The translations under genes were made by a program, and so were the position numbers. Positions 35,154 through 44,723 of a stretch of 64,000 nucleotides of DNA are shown here, piece after piece. This stretch comes from Oscillospiraceae bacterium. GTDB taxonomy: Bacteria; Bacillota; Clostridia; Oscillospirales; Acutalibacteraceae. Under the pieces are notes generated by a model. The model was not told the DNA's origin. It did no database searches and was given only the letters and a program-made list of their open reading frames with translations. The stretch spans positions 55,249 through 119,248 of the forward strand of contig DPOR01000006.1 in the NCBI GenBank assembly GCA_003538135.1, given 5' to 3'. Numbering within the stretch: position 1 is the stretch's first letter; each line of letters starts with the position of its first letter.

Positions 35154-36281
35154 TTACCCGACCACCTTGCAAAGGCAGTCATATATGCGTTTTGCCGCAT
35201 CTCTGACGCACATTTCGCGGGCGTTTTCGCCCATTTTATCAAGCGCCGCGCGGTCGGAAAGGAGTTTTTCGACCTCCTCGACCAGCTTCTCGCCCGTCAG
35301 GTTTTTCTCCTCGATAACCACCGCCGCGTTCTTTTCGACGAGGGTCATCGCGTTGTGATACTGATGATTCTCCGCAACGTACGGCGAGGGAATGAGTATC
35401 GACGGCTTGCCGAGCGCCTCTATCTCCGAGAGAGTCGATGCGCCGGCGCGGTTGATAAACAGGTCGCACGCCGCCATGCAGCGGGACATATCGTCTATGT
35501 ATTCTCTTATCGTCACATTCTCGAATTTATCCGGGTCGACCCCGCGCTTTTTAAGCTCGTCCGCGACCCATGTGCCGCTGTGACCCGTGGCGTGAATGAA
35601 GCAGCAGTCGCCCTTTGGGGCGCGCTCGGCTATGAGCTCGACCATCGCCTTGTTTATCGGCTCCGCTCCAAGGCTTCCGCCGGAGGAGAGTATGAGCGGA
35701 CGGCTGTCAACACCCAGCTCGAGGCGGCTCTTCTCTTTGTCCGCCGTAAAGAATTCGGCGCGAACGGGAAGCCCCGTCAGCACGCAGGGGTTCTTAGGCT
35801 CGAGATATTTCTCCGCCGCCATGCTCGTGAGCATCACCGCATCAACCTGCTTGGCGAGCGCCTTGTTTGTGACGCCCGGATAGGCGTTCTGCTCGTGGAT
35901 AGCCGTAGGCACGCCGAGCTTCGCCGCCATACGGATAACGGGCCCGCTGACATAGCCGCCGAAGCCTATGGCGAGGTCGGGATTAAAATCTTTGATTATC
36001 TTTTTAGCCTGCGAGGACGACTTGAACATCTTCGAGACGGTTTTTATATTATGGATTATACCCGCCGGACTCATGTCGCGGCGAAAGCCGCTGATATCTA
36101 TCATCTTTATAGGATAGCCCGCCTGCGGGACGAGCCTTGCTTCCATTTTGTCCGCCGTGCCGACAAAGAGAATTTCGGCGGTCGGATCCTGCGAGCGGAT
36201 ATATCCGGCAACAGAGAGAGCCGGGTTGATGTGGCCGCCCGTTCCGCCTGCGGCGATAAGAATTCTTTTGGCTTTTAGCAT
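35154..36281 (-). CDS. murG: UDP-N-acetylglucosamine-N-acetylmuramyl-(pentapeptide) pyrophosphoryl-undecaprenol transferase (MurG)
   Basis: A 375-aa GT28 glycosyltransferase that converts lipid I to lipid II at the inner face of the membrane. The N-terminal AAGGTGGHINPAL loop, GFGGYVSGPV, and the C-terminal SGGSLGAEPIN and RAGASTLSEIEALGKPSILIP motifs are all present. GGAGGAGT precedes the ATG. It lies 18 bp after ftsW and 63 bp before murA. Confidence 0.97.
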   Translation of the reverse strand: MLKAKRILIAAGGTGGHINPALSVAGYIRSQDPTAEILFVGTADKMEARLVPQAGYPIKMIDISGFRRDMSPAGIIHNIKTVSKMFKSSSQAKKIIKDFNPDLAIGFGGYVSGPVIRMAAKLGVPTAIHEQNAYPGVTNKALAKQVDAVMLTSMAAEKYLEPKNPCVLTGLPVRAEFFTADKEKSRLELGVDSRPLILSSGGSLGAEPINKAMVELIAERAPKGDCCFIHATGHSGTWVADELKKRGVDPDKFENVTIREYIDDMSRCMAACDLFINRAGASTLSEIEALGKPSILIPSPYVAENHQYHNAMTLVEKNAAVVIEEKNLTGEKLVEEVEKLLSDRAALDKMGENAREMCVRDAAKRIYDCLCKVVG

Positions 36282-36299
36282 ATTGACTCCTCCGTTGTC

Positions 36300-37568
36300 T
36301 TATATTTTTTCTATCTTTGCGCCCCGCGAGACGCTCAGCACAACGCCCATCTCTATGAGCAATATCCACAGCGATGTGCCGCCGTAGCTGAAGAACGGGA
36401 GACTGATTCCGGTATTCGGTATGAGGTCGGTGACAACCGCGATATTCAGCGCCGCCTGGAGTCCGACCTGAACGGCTATACCCATGACGAGCAGGGACGC
36501 GAACATGTCCTTGGTGCGCATGGCGATATCGAAAGCGCGCTTGATAAGGAGCACGAACAGCACAATAACAATCAGTGCGCCGACAAGACCCATCTCCTCG
36601 CAGAATATCGAGAAGATGAAGTCGTTCTGCGGCTCCGAAACATACATGTGCTTCTGACGCGAATTTCCGAGCCCGACGCCGAAAAGACCGCCCGAGCCTA
36701 TGGCGTAGAGGGAGTTGTTGGTCTGCCAACGGGCGTCGCCGGGGTCATAGCTCTTGTCAAGCCATGCGATTATTCTCACCGCCGCATATTCGGGCATCTT
36801 ATTTCTGAAAACGACCATGAGCACCGCGCCGCCGACAATGCAGGCTATAACGAGCGGATACCACCTTTTGTCTATGCCGCCGAGATAGGTCATGACTATG
36901 CCGAGCAGTCCGACCAATATCGTTGCGGAAACGTGCTTTTCGAGGGCGATAAGCCCGCACATAACGCCGACGACTATCATATAAAGGAACATCATTTTCC
37001 AGTCCGTGCATATGGCTTTCTGCCGTCTGTCCATGCTCCACGCGCAGTACATTATAAGCGCAATCTTTGCAAACTCGGACGGCTGGAACAGGTTCTTGCC
37101 GCCGATAACGAGCCAGCGCTTGAAATCGCCGTCGCCGTGAAAAATAAGCACGAGAACAAGAAAGAAAAACGCGACGGTTATCGCGAAAAACGACAGATCT
37201 TTGAATACCCTATAATTTATTCTCGACACCAAGAACATCAGCACAACGCCGGTTACGGCAAAGATCAGCTGACGTTCTATATAATAATACGCATTGCCTT
37301 TATGTCTGTTTATGGCGTTGATATAGCTCGCCGAGAACAGGGCTATCAGTCCGATAATGAGCAGGATGACGACGAGCAGGAAGAACTTTGTATCTATCTT
37401 CCCGAAAGCCAGCACTTCTCGCTTGCCGCGCCTTTTGATGCTGCTCGGGGTGTATCTGTAAAACGGATAGTACTGCCTGAACAGCTTGCGCGCAGGAGAT
37501 ATCCCCGTATTCTCTTTTCTTGCTCTCCCGCTTTCCGCGGGCTTAGCCTTTCCCTTTGATTCTGTCAT
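36300..37568 (-). CDS. ftsW: FtsW, SEDS peptidoglycan polymerase of the dcw cluster
   Basis: A 422-aa SEDS protein with about ten membrane segments and a basic cytoplasmic N-terminus of about 60 residues. KNLFQPSEFAKIALIM, NNSLYAIGSGGLFGVGLGNS, and the C-terminal LIPNTGISLPFFSYGGTS are SEDS signatures. It lies between mraY and murG in the dcw cluster, so it is the likely division polymerase paired with the PBP encoded at 40115-42448. Confidence 0.95.
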   Translation of the reverse strand: MTESKGKAKPAESGRARKENTGISPARKLFRQYYPFYRYTPSSIKRRGKREVLAFGKIDTKFFLLVVILLIIGLIALFSASYINAINRHKGNAYYYIERQLIFAVTGVVLMFLVSRINYRVFKDLSFFAITVAFFFLVLVLIFHGDGDFKRWLVIGGKNLFQPSEFAKIALIMYCAWSMDRRQKAICTDWKMMFLYMIVVGVMCGLIALEKHVSATILVGLLGIVMTYLGGIDKRWYPLVIACIVGGAVLMVVFRNKMPEYAAVRIIAWLDKSYDPGDARWQTNNSLYAIGSGGLFGVGLGNSRQKHMYVSEPQNDFIFSIFCEEMGLVGALIVIVLFVLLIKRAFDIAMRTKDMFASLLVMGIAVQVGLQAALNIAVVTDLIPNTGISLPFFSYGGTSLWILLIEMGVVLSVSRGAKIEKI

Positions 37569-37598
37569 CCCGATCCCCCTTTCGTCTGCGTCTGTTTT

Positions 37599-38642
37599 TT
37601 AAATTGCGTAGCCGCCGAAATACATCAGCGCTATTGCCGCCGCTCCGCCGACGGCGTTGACTATCGAAAACACGGCGACTATCTTCTTCTCGCTCCAGCC
37701 GCTCATCTCAAAGTGATGATGTATGGGCGCCATCTTGAAGATACGCTTTCCGTGAGTAATTTTGAAATAACCTATCTGCAAAACATCCGACGCGCCCTCT
37801 ATAACATATATTATACCCGTCAGAAGCAGAATAAGCGGGCAGTTGAGCGCATATGCAATGGCGACGACCATGCCGCCCAGGAACATCGAGCCGGTGTCGC
37901 CCATGAACACCTTTGCGGGGTTGTGGTTCCAGACAAGGAAGCCTATGCAGCCGCCAACGAGCACGCTCGCCATGAGCGAGACGCCGAAAAATTTATGCAT
38001 ATAGGCAATAATACACATTGAGATGCCGAAGGTCACCGTGACGCTCGAGCAGAGTCCGTCGATGCCGTCGGTAAAGTTGACCGCATTTATCGCGGCATAA
38101 ATGACGGCAAAGCCGAAAACCCAGAAGAATATGCCCATCTGAACATTTCCGACGAACGGGATGAACATATAGGGCTTGTTGCCCATGCTCATATAGAGCG
38201 AGGTGAGATAGGCCGCTATAACGAATATTTGCAGCAGGGTTTTCTGCTTCTCGGTCAGACCGAGGTTGCGCTTTTTGACGACCTTTATATAGTCGTCGGC
38301 AAAGCCGATGAGCGCTACGCCCAGGGCAAAGATAATGCCGCTGTAAAACTTCGTATAAAGCTCCGCCGCCGGCGCGCCCGTTGCGCTGCTTGCAACGATA
38401 TTTCCGCCGACAAGCTTGTCGGTAACAACGGTCACCGCGAATGCGGCTATCGTGCCTAAAATAAACATTATGCCGCCCATAGTCGGCGTGCCCTGCTTTT
38501 TCTCGTGCCACTTCGGGCCTATATCAAGGATAGTCTGCCCGAAATGGAGCTTTCTCAGCCACGGAATTACGGCAAATCCGAGCAGCGCGGTGACGAGCAC
38601 CGCGGCGGCCAGACCCATTATCAATGCTGCGATAGTGTTCAT
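37599..38642 (-). CDS. mraY: Phospho-N-acetylmuramoyl-pentapeptide-transferase (MraY)
   Basis: A 347-aa integral membrane enzyme with about ten segments that makes lipid I from UDP-MurNAc-pentapeptide and undecaprenyl phosphate. KKQGTPTMGG, FADDYIK, NFTDGIDGL and FKMAPIHHHFE are the diagnostic cytoplasmic loop motifs. Its ATG overlaps the murE stop by 4 bp. Confidence 0.97.
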   Translation of the reverse strand: MNTIAALIMGLAAAVLVTALLGFAVIPWLRKLHFGQTILDIGPKWHEKKQGTPTMGGIMFILGTIAAFAVTVVTDKLVGGNIVASSATGAPAAELYTKFYSGIIFALGVALIGFADDYIKVVKKRNLGLTEKQKTLLQIFVIAAYLTSLYMSMGNKPYMFIPFVGNVQMGIFFWVFGFAVIYAAINAVNFTDGIDGLCSSVTVTFGISMCIIAYMHKFFGVSLMASVLVGGCIGFLVWNHNPAKVFMGDTGSMFLGGMVVAIAYALNCPLILLLTGIIYVIEGASDVLQIGYFKITHGKRIFKMAPIHHHFEMSGWSEKKIVAVFSIVNAVGGAAAIALMYFGGYAI

Positions 38643-40099
38643 GGTTTTTTCCTCCCTGTATCGTGCGGAAGTCCGAGAATTTCTCTGACGGTCTCCCGTT
38701 CGTCAAGCGGCAATTTTTCGCCGCAGATAAGCTGGTATTTTTCGTGTCCTTTGCCCGCGAGCAGGACTGTATCGCCGGGCTTTGCAAGGCTCAGCGCGAG
38801 CGCCGTTGCCCTGCGTCTGTCCTCTTCAATGAACAGACCGCGGCGCTTTTTGTCCGTGCCCTTCAGTATATCGCCGATTATCCTCATCGGCTCCTCCGAG
38901 CGCGGATTGTCGCTCGTGACTATTACGGTGTCGGCATATTTGCACGCGGCGGCTCCCATGAGCGGGCGCTTCGTTTTGTCCCTGTCGCCGCCGCAGCCGA
39001 AAAGGACAATGAGCTTTCCGCGGCAGGACGGGCGCAGAGCCCGCAGCACCTGCTCGAGCCCGTCGGGCGTGTGAGCATAGTCTATTATAACGCTGTAGGG
39101 CGTGCCGCACTCAACGCGTTCAAGCCGTCCGCAGACGCCCTTTGACCTTGCGAGCGACTGCGCGGCGCTTCGCGGGTCAACGCCCAAATTTATCGCGCAG
39201 ACGGCCGCGGCCATGGCGTTTGAGACGCTGAAAAGACCGGGCGACGCGAAATTTATATGTTCTATCCGCCCTTTTGAGACAAGCTCAAAGCTGACTCCCT
39301 CGGGCAGCAGCGAGATGTTTTTTGCCGTATAATCGGCGCAGTCGAGAACGGTCGAAAACGTGACGTTTTTTCCGCTTGACGCTGCAATTATCTCATCGGC
39401 GCGCGGGTCGTCGAGGTTGACCGCCGACACTTCGGAATGCTCAAAGAGCTTTTTCTTCGCCGCAAGATAATTTTCAAATGTGCCGTGGTAGTCGAGGTGG
39501 TCGCGCGTGATATTTGTAAACACCGCCGCGTCGAAAGCTATCCCCTCTAATCGTCCCTGCGCCAACGCCTGAGACGAGGCCTCCGCAACGCAGGCTTCGC
39601 AGCCGCTTAAAACGGCGCGGGAGAGCAGCGAATAGAGCTCCGGCGGCTTCGGCGTAGTCAGCCCGCTCGGCAGGCTTTCCTCTCCGAGGCGATTGCACAC
39701 CGTCCCCGTGAGCAGGGTTTTTATGCCCGAATCCGAAAGAATGTTTCTGATAAGGGTCGTTACCGTCGTTTTTCCGTTCGTGCCCGTGACGCCTATCATC
39801 CTGAGCTTTCGCTCCGGGTGCCCGCAAAGAGCCGCACAGAGCCTCGCATAGGCGGCGCGGGAATCGGCGACATTGAGCTCGTTTTCAAGTCCGAGTCTCT
39901 CCTGCGTCACAACAGCCGCCGCGCCCGAGGCGAGAGCCTCCGCCGCCGCTGTATGACCGTCAAAGCTTCTGTGTCGGATGCACACGAACAGTGCTCCGGG
40001 TCTTACAAGTCTGCTGTCATCGGTGACAAATTTTATATCGAAATCGTTTTTTATGCTTCCTTCAAATTCAACCTCCCGCAGCAGTTCGGAAAGTCTCAT
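38639..40099 (-). CDS. murE: UDP-N-acetylmuramoyl-L-alanyl-D-glutamate ligase (MurE)
   Basis: A 486-aa Mur ligase that adds the third stem-peptide residue. The ATP site is GVTGTNGKTT and later DYAHTPDGLEQVL is present. The specificity motif reads SDNPRSEEP; DNPR is the signature for meso-diaminopimelate, so the wall should be DAP-type. AGGAGC precedes the ATG. murE overlaps mraY and lies 15 bp after the PBP gene. No murF follows, unlike in many dcw clusters. Confidence 0.95.
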   Translation of the reverse strand: MRLSELLREVEFEGSIKNDFDIKFVTDDSRLVRPGALFVCIRHRSFDGHTAAAEALASGAAAVVTQERLGLENELNVADSRAAYARLCAALCGHPERKLRMIGVTGTNGKTTVTTLIRNILSDSGIKTLLTGTVCNRLGEESLPSGLTTPKPPELYSLLSRAVLSGCEACVAEASSQALAQGRLEGIAFDAAVFTNITRDHLDYHGTFENYLAAKKKLFEHSEVSAVNLDDPRADEIIAASSGKNVTFSTVLDCADYTAKNISLLPEGVSFELVSKGRIEHINFASPGLFSVSNAMAAAVCAINLGVDPRSAAQSLARSKGVCGRLERVECGTPYSVIIDYAHTPDGLEQVLRALRPSCRGKLIVLFGCGGDRDKTKRPLMGAAACKYADTVIVTSDNPRSEEPMRIIGDILKGTDKKRRGLFIEEDRRRATALALSLAKPGDTVLLAGKGHEKYQLICGEKLPLDERETVREILGLPHDTGRKKP

Positions 40100-40114
40100 C
40101 TAAAAGCTCCTTTA

Positions 40115-42448
40115 TCAGCCCGGAGAATCGGCCACGCCGGTATTCGATTTGAAATACACCGTGACCGTCGTGCCGTAGTCAACGCTCTCGCCCTTTGCTA
40201 CACTCTGTCCGTAGGAAACGAGCTCGGAATTGACGAGGGTGTTGCCGGATATCTTGACGTTTATGCCCGCGGCCGCCGCAATGCGGTTGACCTGGGTTAT
40301 CGAAAGCCCCGTTAAATCGGGAACCTTGGTCTTTTTTTCAACGGGTCCGCCCTCGGTGTAGAGCACGACTATGCCGCCCTTGGGCACGCTCTGATATGCG
40401 CCGGGGAGCTGACTTACGACCTTGTCGCCGTTGCCTACGACTCTGCAGTTGAAGCCCGCCGAACGCAGCTCGGAGGAGACCTCCGAAACACTCTTGCCGA
40501 CGTAGTTCGAAACCGTCGTGTCGAGCTTTGCAAGCTCGCTCTCGGTATACTGCGGCTCGACGTTCAGATATTTGAGCGTCTTTTCCATGACCTGCGCCGC
40601 GACGGGAGCGGCTATCTGACCGCCCTGTATCTGACCGCCGTGCGGCTCGTCAATGATAATAATTATCGCAACCTTCGGGTCGTCCGCGGGAGCAAAGCAG
40701 CCGTAGGACGCAACGTGCTCGCCCGACTTGCCGAGCTTCTGCGATGTACCGGTCTTGCCAGCGACGCGGTAGCCGATAACATAGCCGTTTTTCGCCGTAC
40801 CTTCGTTGACGACTCGGCGCATCATCTCGGCGACCTTTGCGGAGGTCTCCTCGCTTATCACCTGGCGTCTGACCGTAGGCTGAGTCTCGCTGACCACGTT
40901 GCCGTTGTCGTCGAGCACCTTTGCAACGACATAGGGCTTCATCAGCTTTCCGCCGTTTGCTATGGCGGAGAGCGCCGTCACCATCTGAATGGGCGTGACC
41001 TGGAACGACTGACCGAAGGACGAGCTCGCAAGGTCGATAAGAGTCATGCCCTCGTGGGCGTGATAGGTGACTCCCGCCTTGGGCTGAGTCTCGGCGGGGA
41101 GGTCTATGCCCGTCTTTTCCGTGAAGCCGAATGCTTCAAAATATTTATAGAAGTTATCAACGCCGAGGCGCTGACCCATGGTTATGAAATATGAGTTGCA
41201 GGAGCGCTTGAGTCCGCCGACCATATCGAGCGTGCCGTGAACCGTGTGCGCGTTGCAGTGGTAGGTCTGGGTCAGAACCCTTATGCCGCCCGCCACGCAA
41301 TCGACCTTTGTCGACTGATCCGCAACGCCCTGGTCGAGCGCCGCCGACGCGGTTATCGTCTTGAAAACCGAGCCGGGCTCATAGGTGCTGCTGACATTCT
41401 GGTTTCTGACATTGTTATAGAAAACATTGAGCTTTGCGTTCGTTCTGTCCTCTTCCTGACCCTTCTTTTTCTCCTCCTCCGTCGGGGTCTTTCCCGACTC
41501 CTCGTACTTCGCGGCGCGAAGCTCCTGAAGGCGCTTATACTCCTCCTCTACCTCTGCCTCGTCCGTCTCGCGCGGATTGTTCGGGTCATAGTCGCCCATA
41601 GTCGCCATACCGAGTATCGCGCCGGTGTTGACATCCATAACTATGCCGTTTGCGTAGGCGCACTTATTGTCGATATACGCCTGCCTCAACGCGTCCTCAA
41701 GATAGCGCTGAATATTGGAGTTGACTGTCAGCTGGAGCTTTTGACCGTTTGACGCATCGTAAAGAGTCTCATATTGGAGCGGCATCGCTCTGCCGTAGGC
41801 ATCCTTTGCCGTGACCTTTCTGCCGGGTATGCCCGAAAGAATATTGTTATAGTAGAGCTCGACGCCCGCCTGACCGTTGCCCTCGGAATTTGTGTAGCCG
41901 ATGATATGGCTCGCAAGGTTTCCGTTGGGATAATAGCGCTTGACGTCCGGGTCTATGCCGACCATGGAGCTGCCGTAGGCATACTGCTTCTTTCCGTCTT
42001 TTACGTATTCGTACTTTTTCTTTTTTATCTCGACTACTTTTTCTTTTCTGTCATATTCAACCTGCTTTGCTATGACCAGATACCTGTACTTTGTCATCTG
42101 CAGCTTTTTCATCAGGCTGTCGCCGTTTATCCCGAGCGTCTCGCTCAAATCGAGGCAGAGCTGAGCGCGAACGGTATCGTCCGGTACGCTGTAGGGGTCG
42201 ATATACACGAGCCACACCGATGCGCTCTGGGCGAGGACATTGCCCTCCGAGTCATATATCGTGCCGCGCTGAGCCGGTATGGCGGTATCATAGAGCTGAT
42301 TCTCCTCCGCCTTGCCCTTGTAATAATCGGCTCGAATTATCTGGATAAAAAACAGATTACCGATGCAGACAAGAAAAACTACGGCAATACATATAAATGT
42401 TCTTTTTGCGCGCCTGTCTTTTTCTTTTTTAGGCGTTGTTTTTCGCAT
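40115..42448 (-). CDS. spoVD: Class B penicillin-binding protein with PASTA domains (SpoVD/FtsI type)
   Basis: A 777-aa transpeptidase with a basic N-terminus, one membrane anchor (about 18-38), a dimerisation domain with a Lys/Glu-rich insertion at about 295-340, the catalytic domain and two C-terminal PASTA domains (about 650-775). The motifs are SVFK (360-363), SCN (416-418) and KTGT (565-568). In dcw clusters of spore formers this position holds the division PBP and/or SpoVD. With only one such gene here, it may be the septal enzyme. AGGGTG precedes the ATG. Confidence 0.93.
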   Translation of the reverse strand: MRKTTPKKEKDRRAKRTFICIAVVFLVCIGNLFFIQIIRADYYKGKAEENQLYDTAIPAQRGTIYDSEGNVLAQSASVWLVYIDPYSVPDDTVRAQLCLDLSETLGINGDSLMKKLQMTKYRYLVIAKQVEYDRKEKVVEIKKKKYEYVKDGKKQYAYGSSMVGIDPDVKRYYPNGNLASHIIGYTNSEGNGQAGVELYYNNILSGIPGRKVTAKDAYGRAMPLQYETLYDASNGQKLQLTVNSNIQRYLEDALRQAYIDNKCAYANGIVMDVNTGAILGMATMGDYDPNNPRETDEAEVEEEYKRLQELRAAKYEESGKTPTEEEKKKGQEEDRTNAKLNVFYNNVRNQNVSSTYEPGSVFKTITASAALDQGVADQSTKVDCVAGGIRVLTQTYHCNAHTVHGTLDMVGGLKRSCNSYFITMGQRLGVDNFYKYFEAFGFTEKTGIDLPAETQPKAGVTYHAHEGMTLIDLASSSFGQSFQVTPIQMVTALSAIANGGKLMKPYVVAKVLDDNGNVVSETQPTVRRQVISEETSAKVAEMMRRVVNEGTAKNGYVIGYRVAGKTGTSQKLGKSGEHVASYGCFAPADDPKVAIIIIIDEPHGGQIQGGQIAAPVAAQVMEKTLKYLNVEPQYTESELAKLDTTVSNYVGKSVSEVSSELRSAGFNCRVVGNGDKVVSQLPGAYQSVPKGGIVVLYTEGGPVEKKTKVPDLTGLSITQVNRIAAAAGINVKISGNTLVNSELVSYGQSVAKGESVDYGTTVTVYFKSNTGVADSPG

Positions 42449-42567
42449 ATCTTCACCCTTTCACCGCTCGGTAAAAAACCTTCTTAAAATGCCCGAAAAG
42501 GGCAGACCGCGATCCGCCCTTTTCAACGCAGCGCAAGCACATAATTATATGCCGTGCGATGCCCGTA

Positions 42568-43053
42568 CTATTCTCCTGCTTTTGTGCTGCCGTCCCCGTC
42601 ATAAACAACGGAATCGGAACCGTTGACGGTTATGTAGTTTATCTGCGAACGGGTGCCCTTGACCATGCCCAATCTGTTCGTCGCATAGTCGATGATAGCG
42701 TCCGTACCCATTTTCTGAGTCAGTCTGCTCTGAAGGTCGACCGTTCTGCTCTGCTCCTCGGAGATACTCGTCTGTATCCTCGCCGCCTCCTGAGCAAGAA
42801 CGGTAAGCCGCGAACGCGAATACATATTCATTCCCAGAAGCATGAACATAACAACCGCCACGCTTAAAATTACCGCGATGCGCCTGTTGATTGCTTTTGC
42901 CTCTGCTTTTAGCTGCGCCTTTGTCTTTTTGGGCGCTTCCACTACACGCTGCGGTCCTACCGGAGCGCTTTTTCTTTTCGGCGCGGGCATAGCCTGCTGA
43001 GGCTCGAACAGTTCGAATCTGTAAGCCTGAGTGCCGTTGAGCTCTGTTGCCAT
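42568..43053 (-). CDS. ftsL: FtsL-like septum formation protein
   Basis: A 161-aa bitopic protein: a basic cytoplasmic domain (about 1-57), one membrane helix (about 58-76) and an extracytoplasmic leucine-zipper-like coiled coil (about 80-115), ending with ATNRLGMVKGTRSQINYI. This matches the FtsL/DivIC family by layout and position between rsmH and the PBP gene, although the primary sequence is divergent. AAAGGACG precedes the ATG. Confidence 0.85.
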   Translation of the reverse strand: MATELNGTQAYRFELFEPQQAMPAPKRKSAPVGPQRVVEAPKKTKAQLKAEAKAINRRIAVILSVAVVMFMLLGMNMYSRSRLTVLAQEAARIQTSISEEQSRTVDLQSRLTQKMGTDAIIDYATNRLGMVKGTRSQINYITVNGSDSVVYDGDGSTKAGE

Positions 43054-43098
43054 AGTTACCGTCCTTTCTCTGTAACTTTTCCCGTTTATACTAAATAG

Positions 43099-44028
43099 TT
43101 ATCTGATTTTCTCTATTACACGAAGCCTTGCGCTTCTGCTGCGCGGATTCCGTTCGAGCTCCTCTCTGCTCGGAGCCAATGCCTTTTGGGGCAGCCTGCC
43201 CCGGCTCTTTCTTCCGCAGACGCACACCGGAAACTCCGGCGGGCATATGCAGCCCTCGCAGAGGGAGGCAAAGGTCTGCTTTACCGCTCTGTCCTCGAGC
43301 GAATGGAAGGTTATTATCGCGAGCCTGCCGCCGACTTTGAGCGAGTCGAACATATCGCTTATCGCCCCGTCGAGCCCGTCAAGCTCACCGTTCACATAAA
43401 TTCGCAGCGCCTGGAAGGTGCGCCTCGCGGGGTGGCCTCCCTCGCGGCGCGCCGCCGCCGGGATAGAGCTTTTGATTATCTCGGCGAGTTCCAGTGTTGT
43501 TTCTATCGGCTTTTCTTCCCTCGCGCGGACTATCCCCGCCGCTATGCGCGGAGCGAACCTGTCCTCGCCGTATCTGTAGATGATATCCTGCAGCTCGCGC
43601 TGCGAAAGCGAATTGACCGCGTCCGCCGCGCTCATGCCCTGCATGGACATCCTCATGTCGAGCGGCGCGTCCGCGTGGAACGAAAATCCGCGCGCTGCGT
43701 CGTCGAGCTGATGCGAGCTCACTCCGAGGTCGGCGAGAATCCCGTCGGCGCCCTCGTCGGTGAACCGAGAAAGTATAGTCTTTATGTTAAAAAAGTTGTC
43801 GTTTACTATGCTGACATTCTCTCTGCCCTCAAAGCGCTCGGTGAGTGTCGCTATCGCTTCGGGGTCGCGGTCAACGGCGATAAGCCTGCCGTTTTCCGAG
43901 AGCCTGTCCAATATCGCGTTCGAGTGGCCGCCGCCGCCTGCGGTGCAGTCCGCGTACAGCCCGTCCGGCTTTATGTCGAGCGCATCAATCGACTCGTTGA
44001 AAAGTACGGGAATATGTTTGAAATCCAT
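43099..44028 (-). CDS. rsmH: 16S rRNA (cytosine1402-N4)-methyltransferase (RsmH/MraW)
   Basis: A 309-aa SAM-dependent methyltransferase of the ribosomal P site. It begins with HIPVLFNESIDAL, then DCTAGGGGHSNAIL (SAM binding), GILADLGVSSHQLDDAARGFSF, and ends with ITFHSLEDRAVKQTF and RSARLRVIEKI, all family signatures. It lies 18 bp after mraZ. GGAGGG precedes the ATG. Confidence 0.97.
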   Translation of the reverse strand: MDFKHIPVLFNESIDALDIKPDGLYADCTAGGGGHSNAILDRLSENGRLIAVDRDPEAIATLTERFEGRENVSIVNDNFFNIKTILSRFTDEGADGILADLGVSSHQLDDAARGFSFHADAPLDMRMSMQGMSAADAVNSLSQRELQDIIYRYGEDRFAPRIAAGIVRAREEKPIETTLELAEIIKSSIPAAARREGGHPARRTFQALRIYVNGELDGLDGAISDMFDSLKVGGRLAIITFHSLEDRAVKQTFASLCEGCICPPEFPVCVCGRKSRGRLPQKALAPSREELERNPRSRSARLRVIEKIR

Positions 44029-44046
44029 GCTGTGCCGCCCTCCGCA

Positions 44047-44487
44047 TTAAAGCTGAACGTTCTTTGCGAATCTCTCGATTTCCGCCATATTCTCCGCGCA
44101 CTTCTCATCCCATACTGCGGGATTCCATATCTCCACGCGGTTGCCGACTCCGGCTATCAGCGCCTCTTTTTCGAGGTGCGCCGCCGCACAGTGTTCAGCC
44201 GAGAGGGTTATTCTGCCCTGCTTGTCGGGCACGGCGCATCTCTTCGAGCTGCTCGCTATACGCTCGGCAAAGGCGCGGGCGTAGCCGCTGTCGCTTACGG
44301 CACGGAGATTTTCAAAGTATCTGTCCCACTCCTCGAGGGTATAGATGATAATGCAGTCGCTGCTGCCGGGCGGAGTGCATACGACAAATTCCGCGCCGAG
44401 CTTGCTGCGGAATTCCGCGGGAATAAACACTCGGTTCTTCTGGTCGAGCGTATGTATAAAAAATCCGCCGAAATCAGTTTTTCCCAT
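44047..44487 (-). CDS. mraZ: Transcriptional regulator MraZ
   Basis: A 146-aa protein with two AbrB-like (SpoVT/MraZ) DNA-binding modules: the first around LDQKNRVFIPAEFRSKL and the second around PDKQGRITLSAE. MraZ binds repeats upstream of its own gene and controls the dcw operon. It is the first gene of the operon, and candidate operator repeats lie 40-75 bp upstream of its ATG. Confidence 0.95.
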   Translation of the reverse strand: MGKTDFGGFFIHTLDQKNRVFIPAEFRSKLGAEFVVCTPPGSSDCIIIYTLEEWDRYFENLRAVSDSGYARAFAERIASSSKRCAVPDKQGRITLSAEHCAAAHLEKEALIAGVGNRVEIWNPAVWDEKCAENMAEIERFAKNVQL

Positions 44488-44524
44488 GCGCTCGCCCCCT
44501 TTGTCATAATTTTAGGTGTTTAGT

Positions 44525-44562
44525 TCCACCACTCGAGTGCACTTATCCACCTTTAGTCACCT
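44525..44562 (-). promoter_or_regulatory. Candidate MraZ operator repeats
   Basis: On the minus strand the leader between promoter and mraZ holds GGTGA, GGTGG and GGTGG. The first two are 10 bp apart and the third about 21 bp further on. MraZ of other bacteria binds spaced GTG(G)-type repeats at this place, just after the promoter. Confidence 0.55.
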
Positions 44563-44564
44563 AC

Positions 44565-44593
44565 ATTATAAAGCAAAAGTTTCTTGTGTGCAA
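44565..44593 (-). promoter_or_regulatory. Promoter of the dcw operon
   Basis: On the minus strand TTGCAC, 17-bp spacer, TATAAT, about 78 bp upstream of mraZ and directly before the GGTG repeats. Confidence 0.8.
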
Positions 44594-44652
44594 TAGTTTA
44601 GAGCCATTTTTTACACTTTGATTTCAAAAACTTTTTAAAAAATAGAAAGAAA

Positions 44653-44695
44653 TCCGGCGCGGTACACAATATCTTGTATACCGCGCCGGAGCGTT
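44653..44695 (-). terminator. Intrinsic terminator of thrS
   Basis: A 12-bp perfect stem, TCCGGCGCGGTA / TACCGCGCCGGA, with a short AT loop, 33 bp after the thrS stop. The minus-strand tail is TTTCTTTCT. Confidence 0.8.
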
Positions 44696-44723
44696 TAAGT
44701 TTTTTAAAATTTTATCTCAAAGC

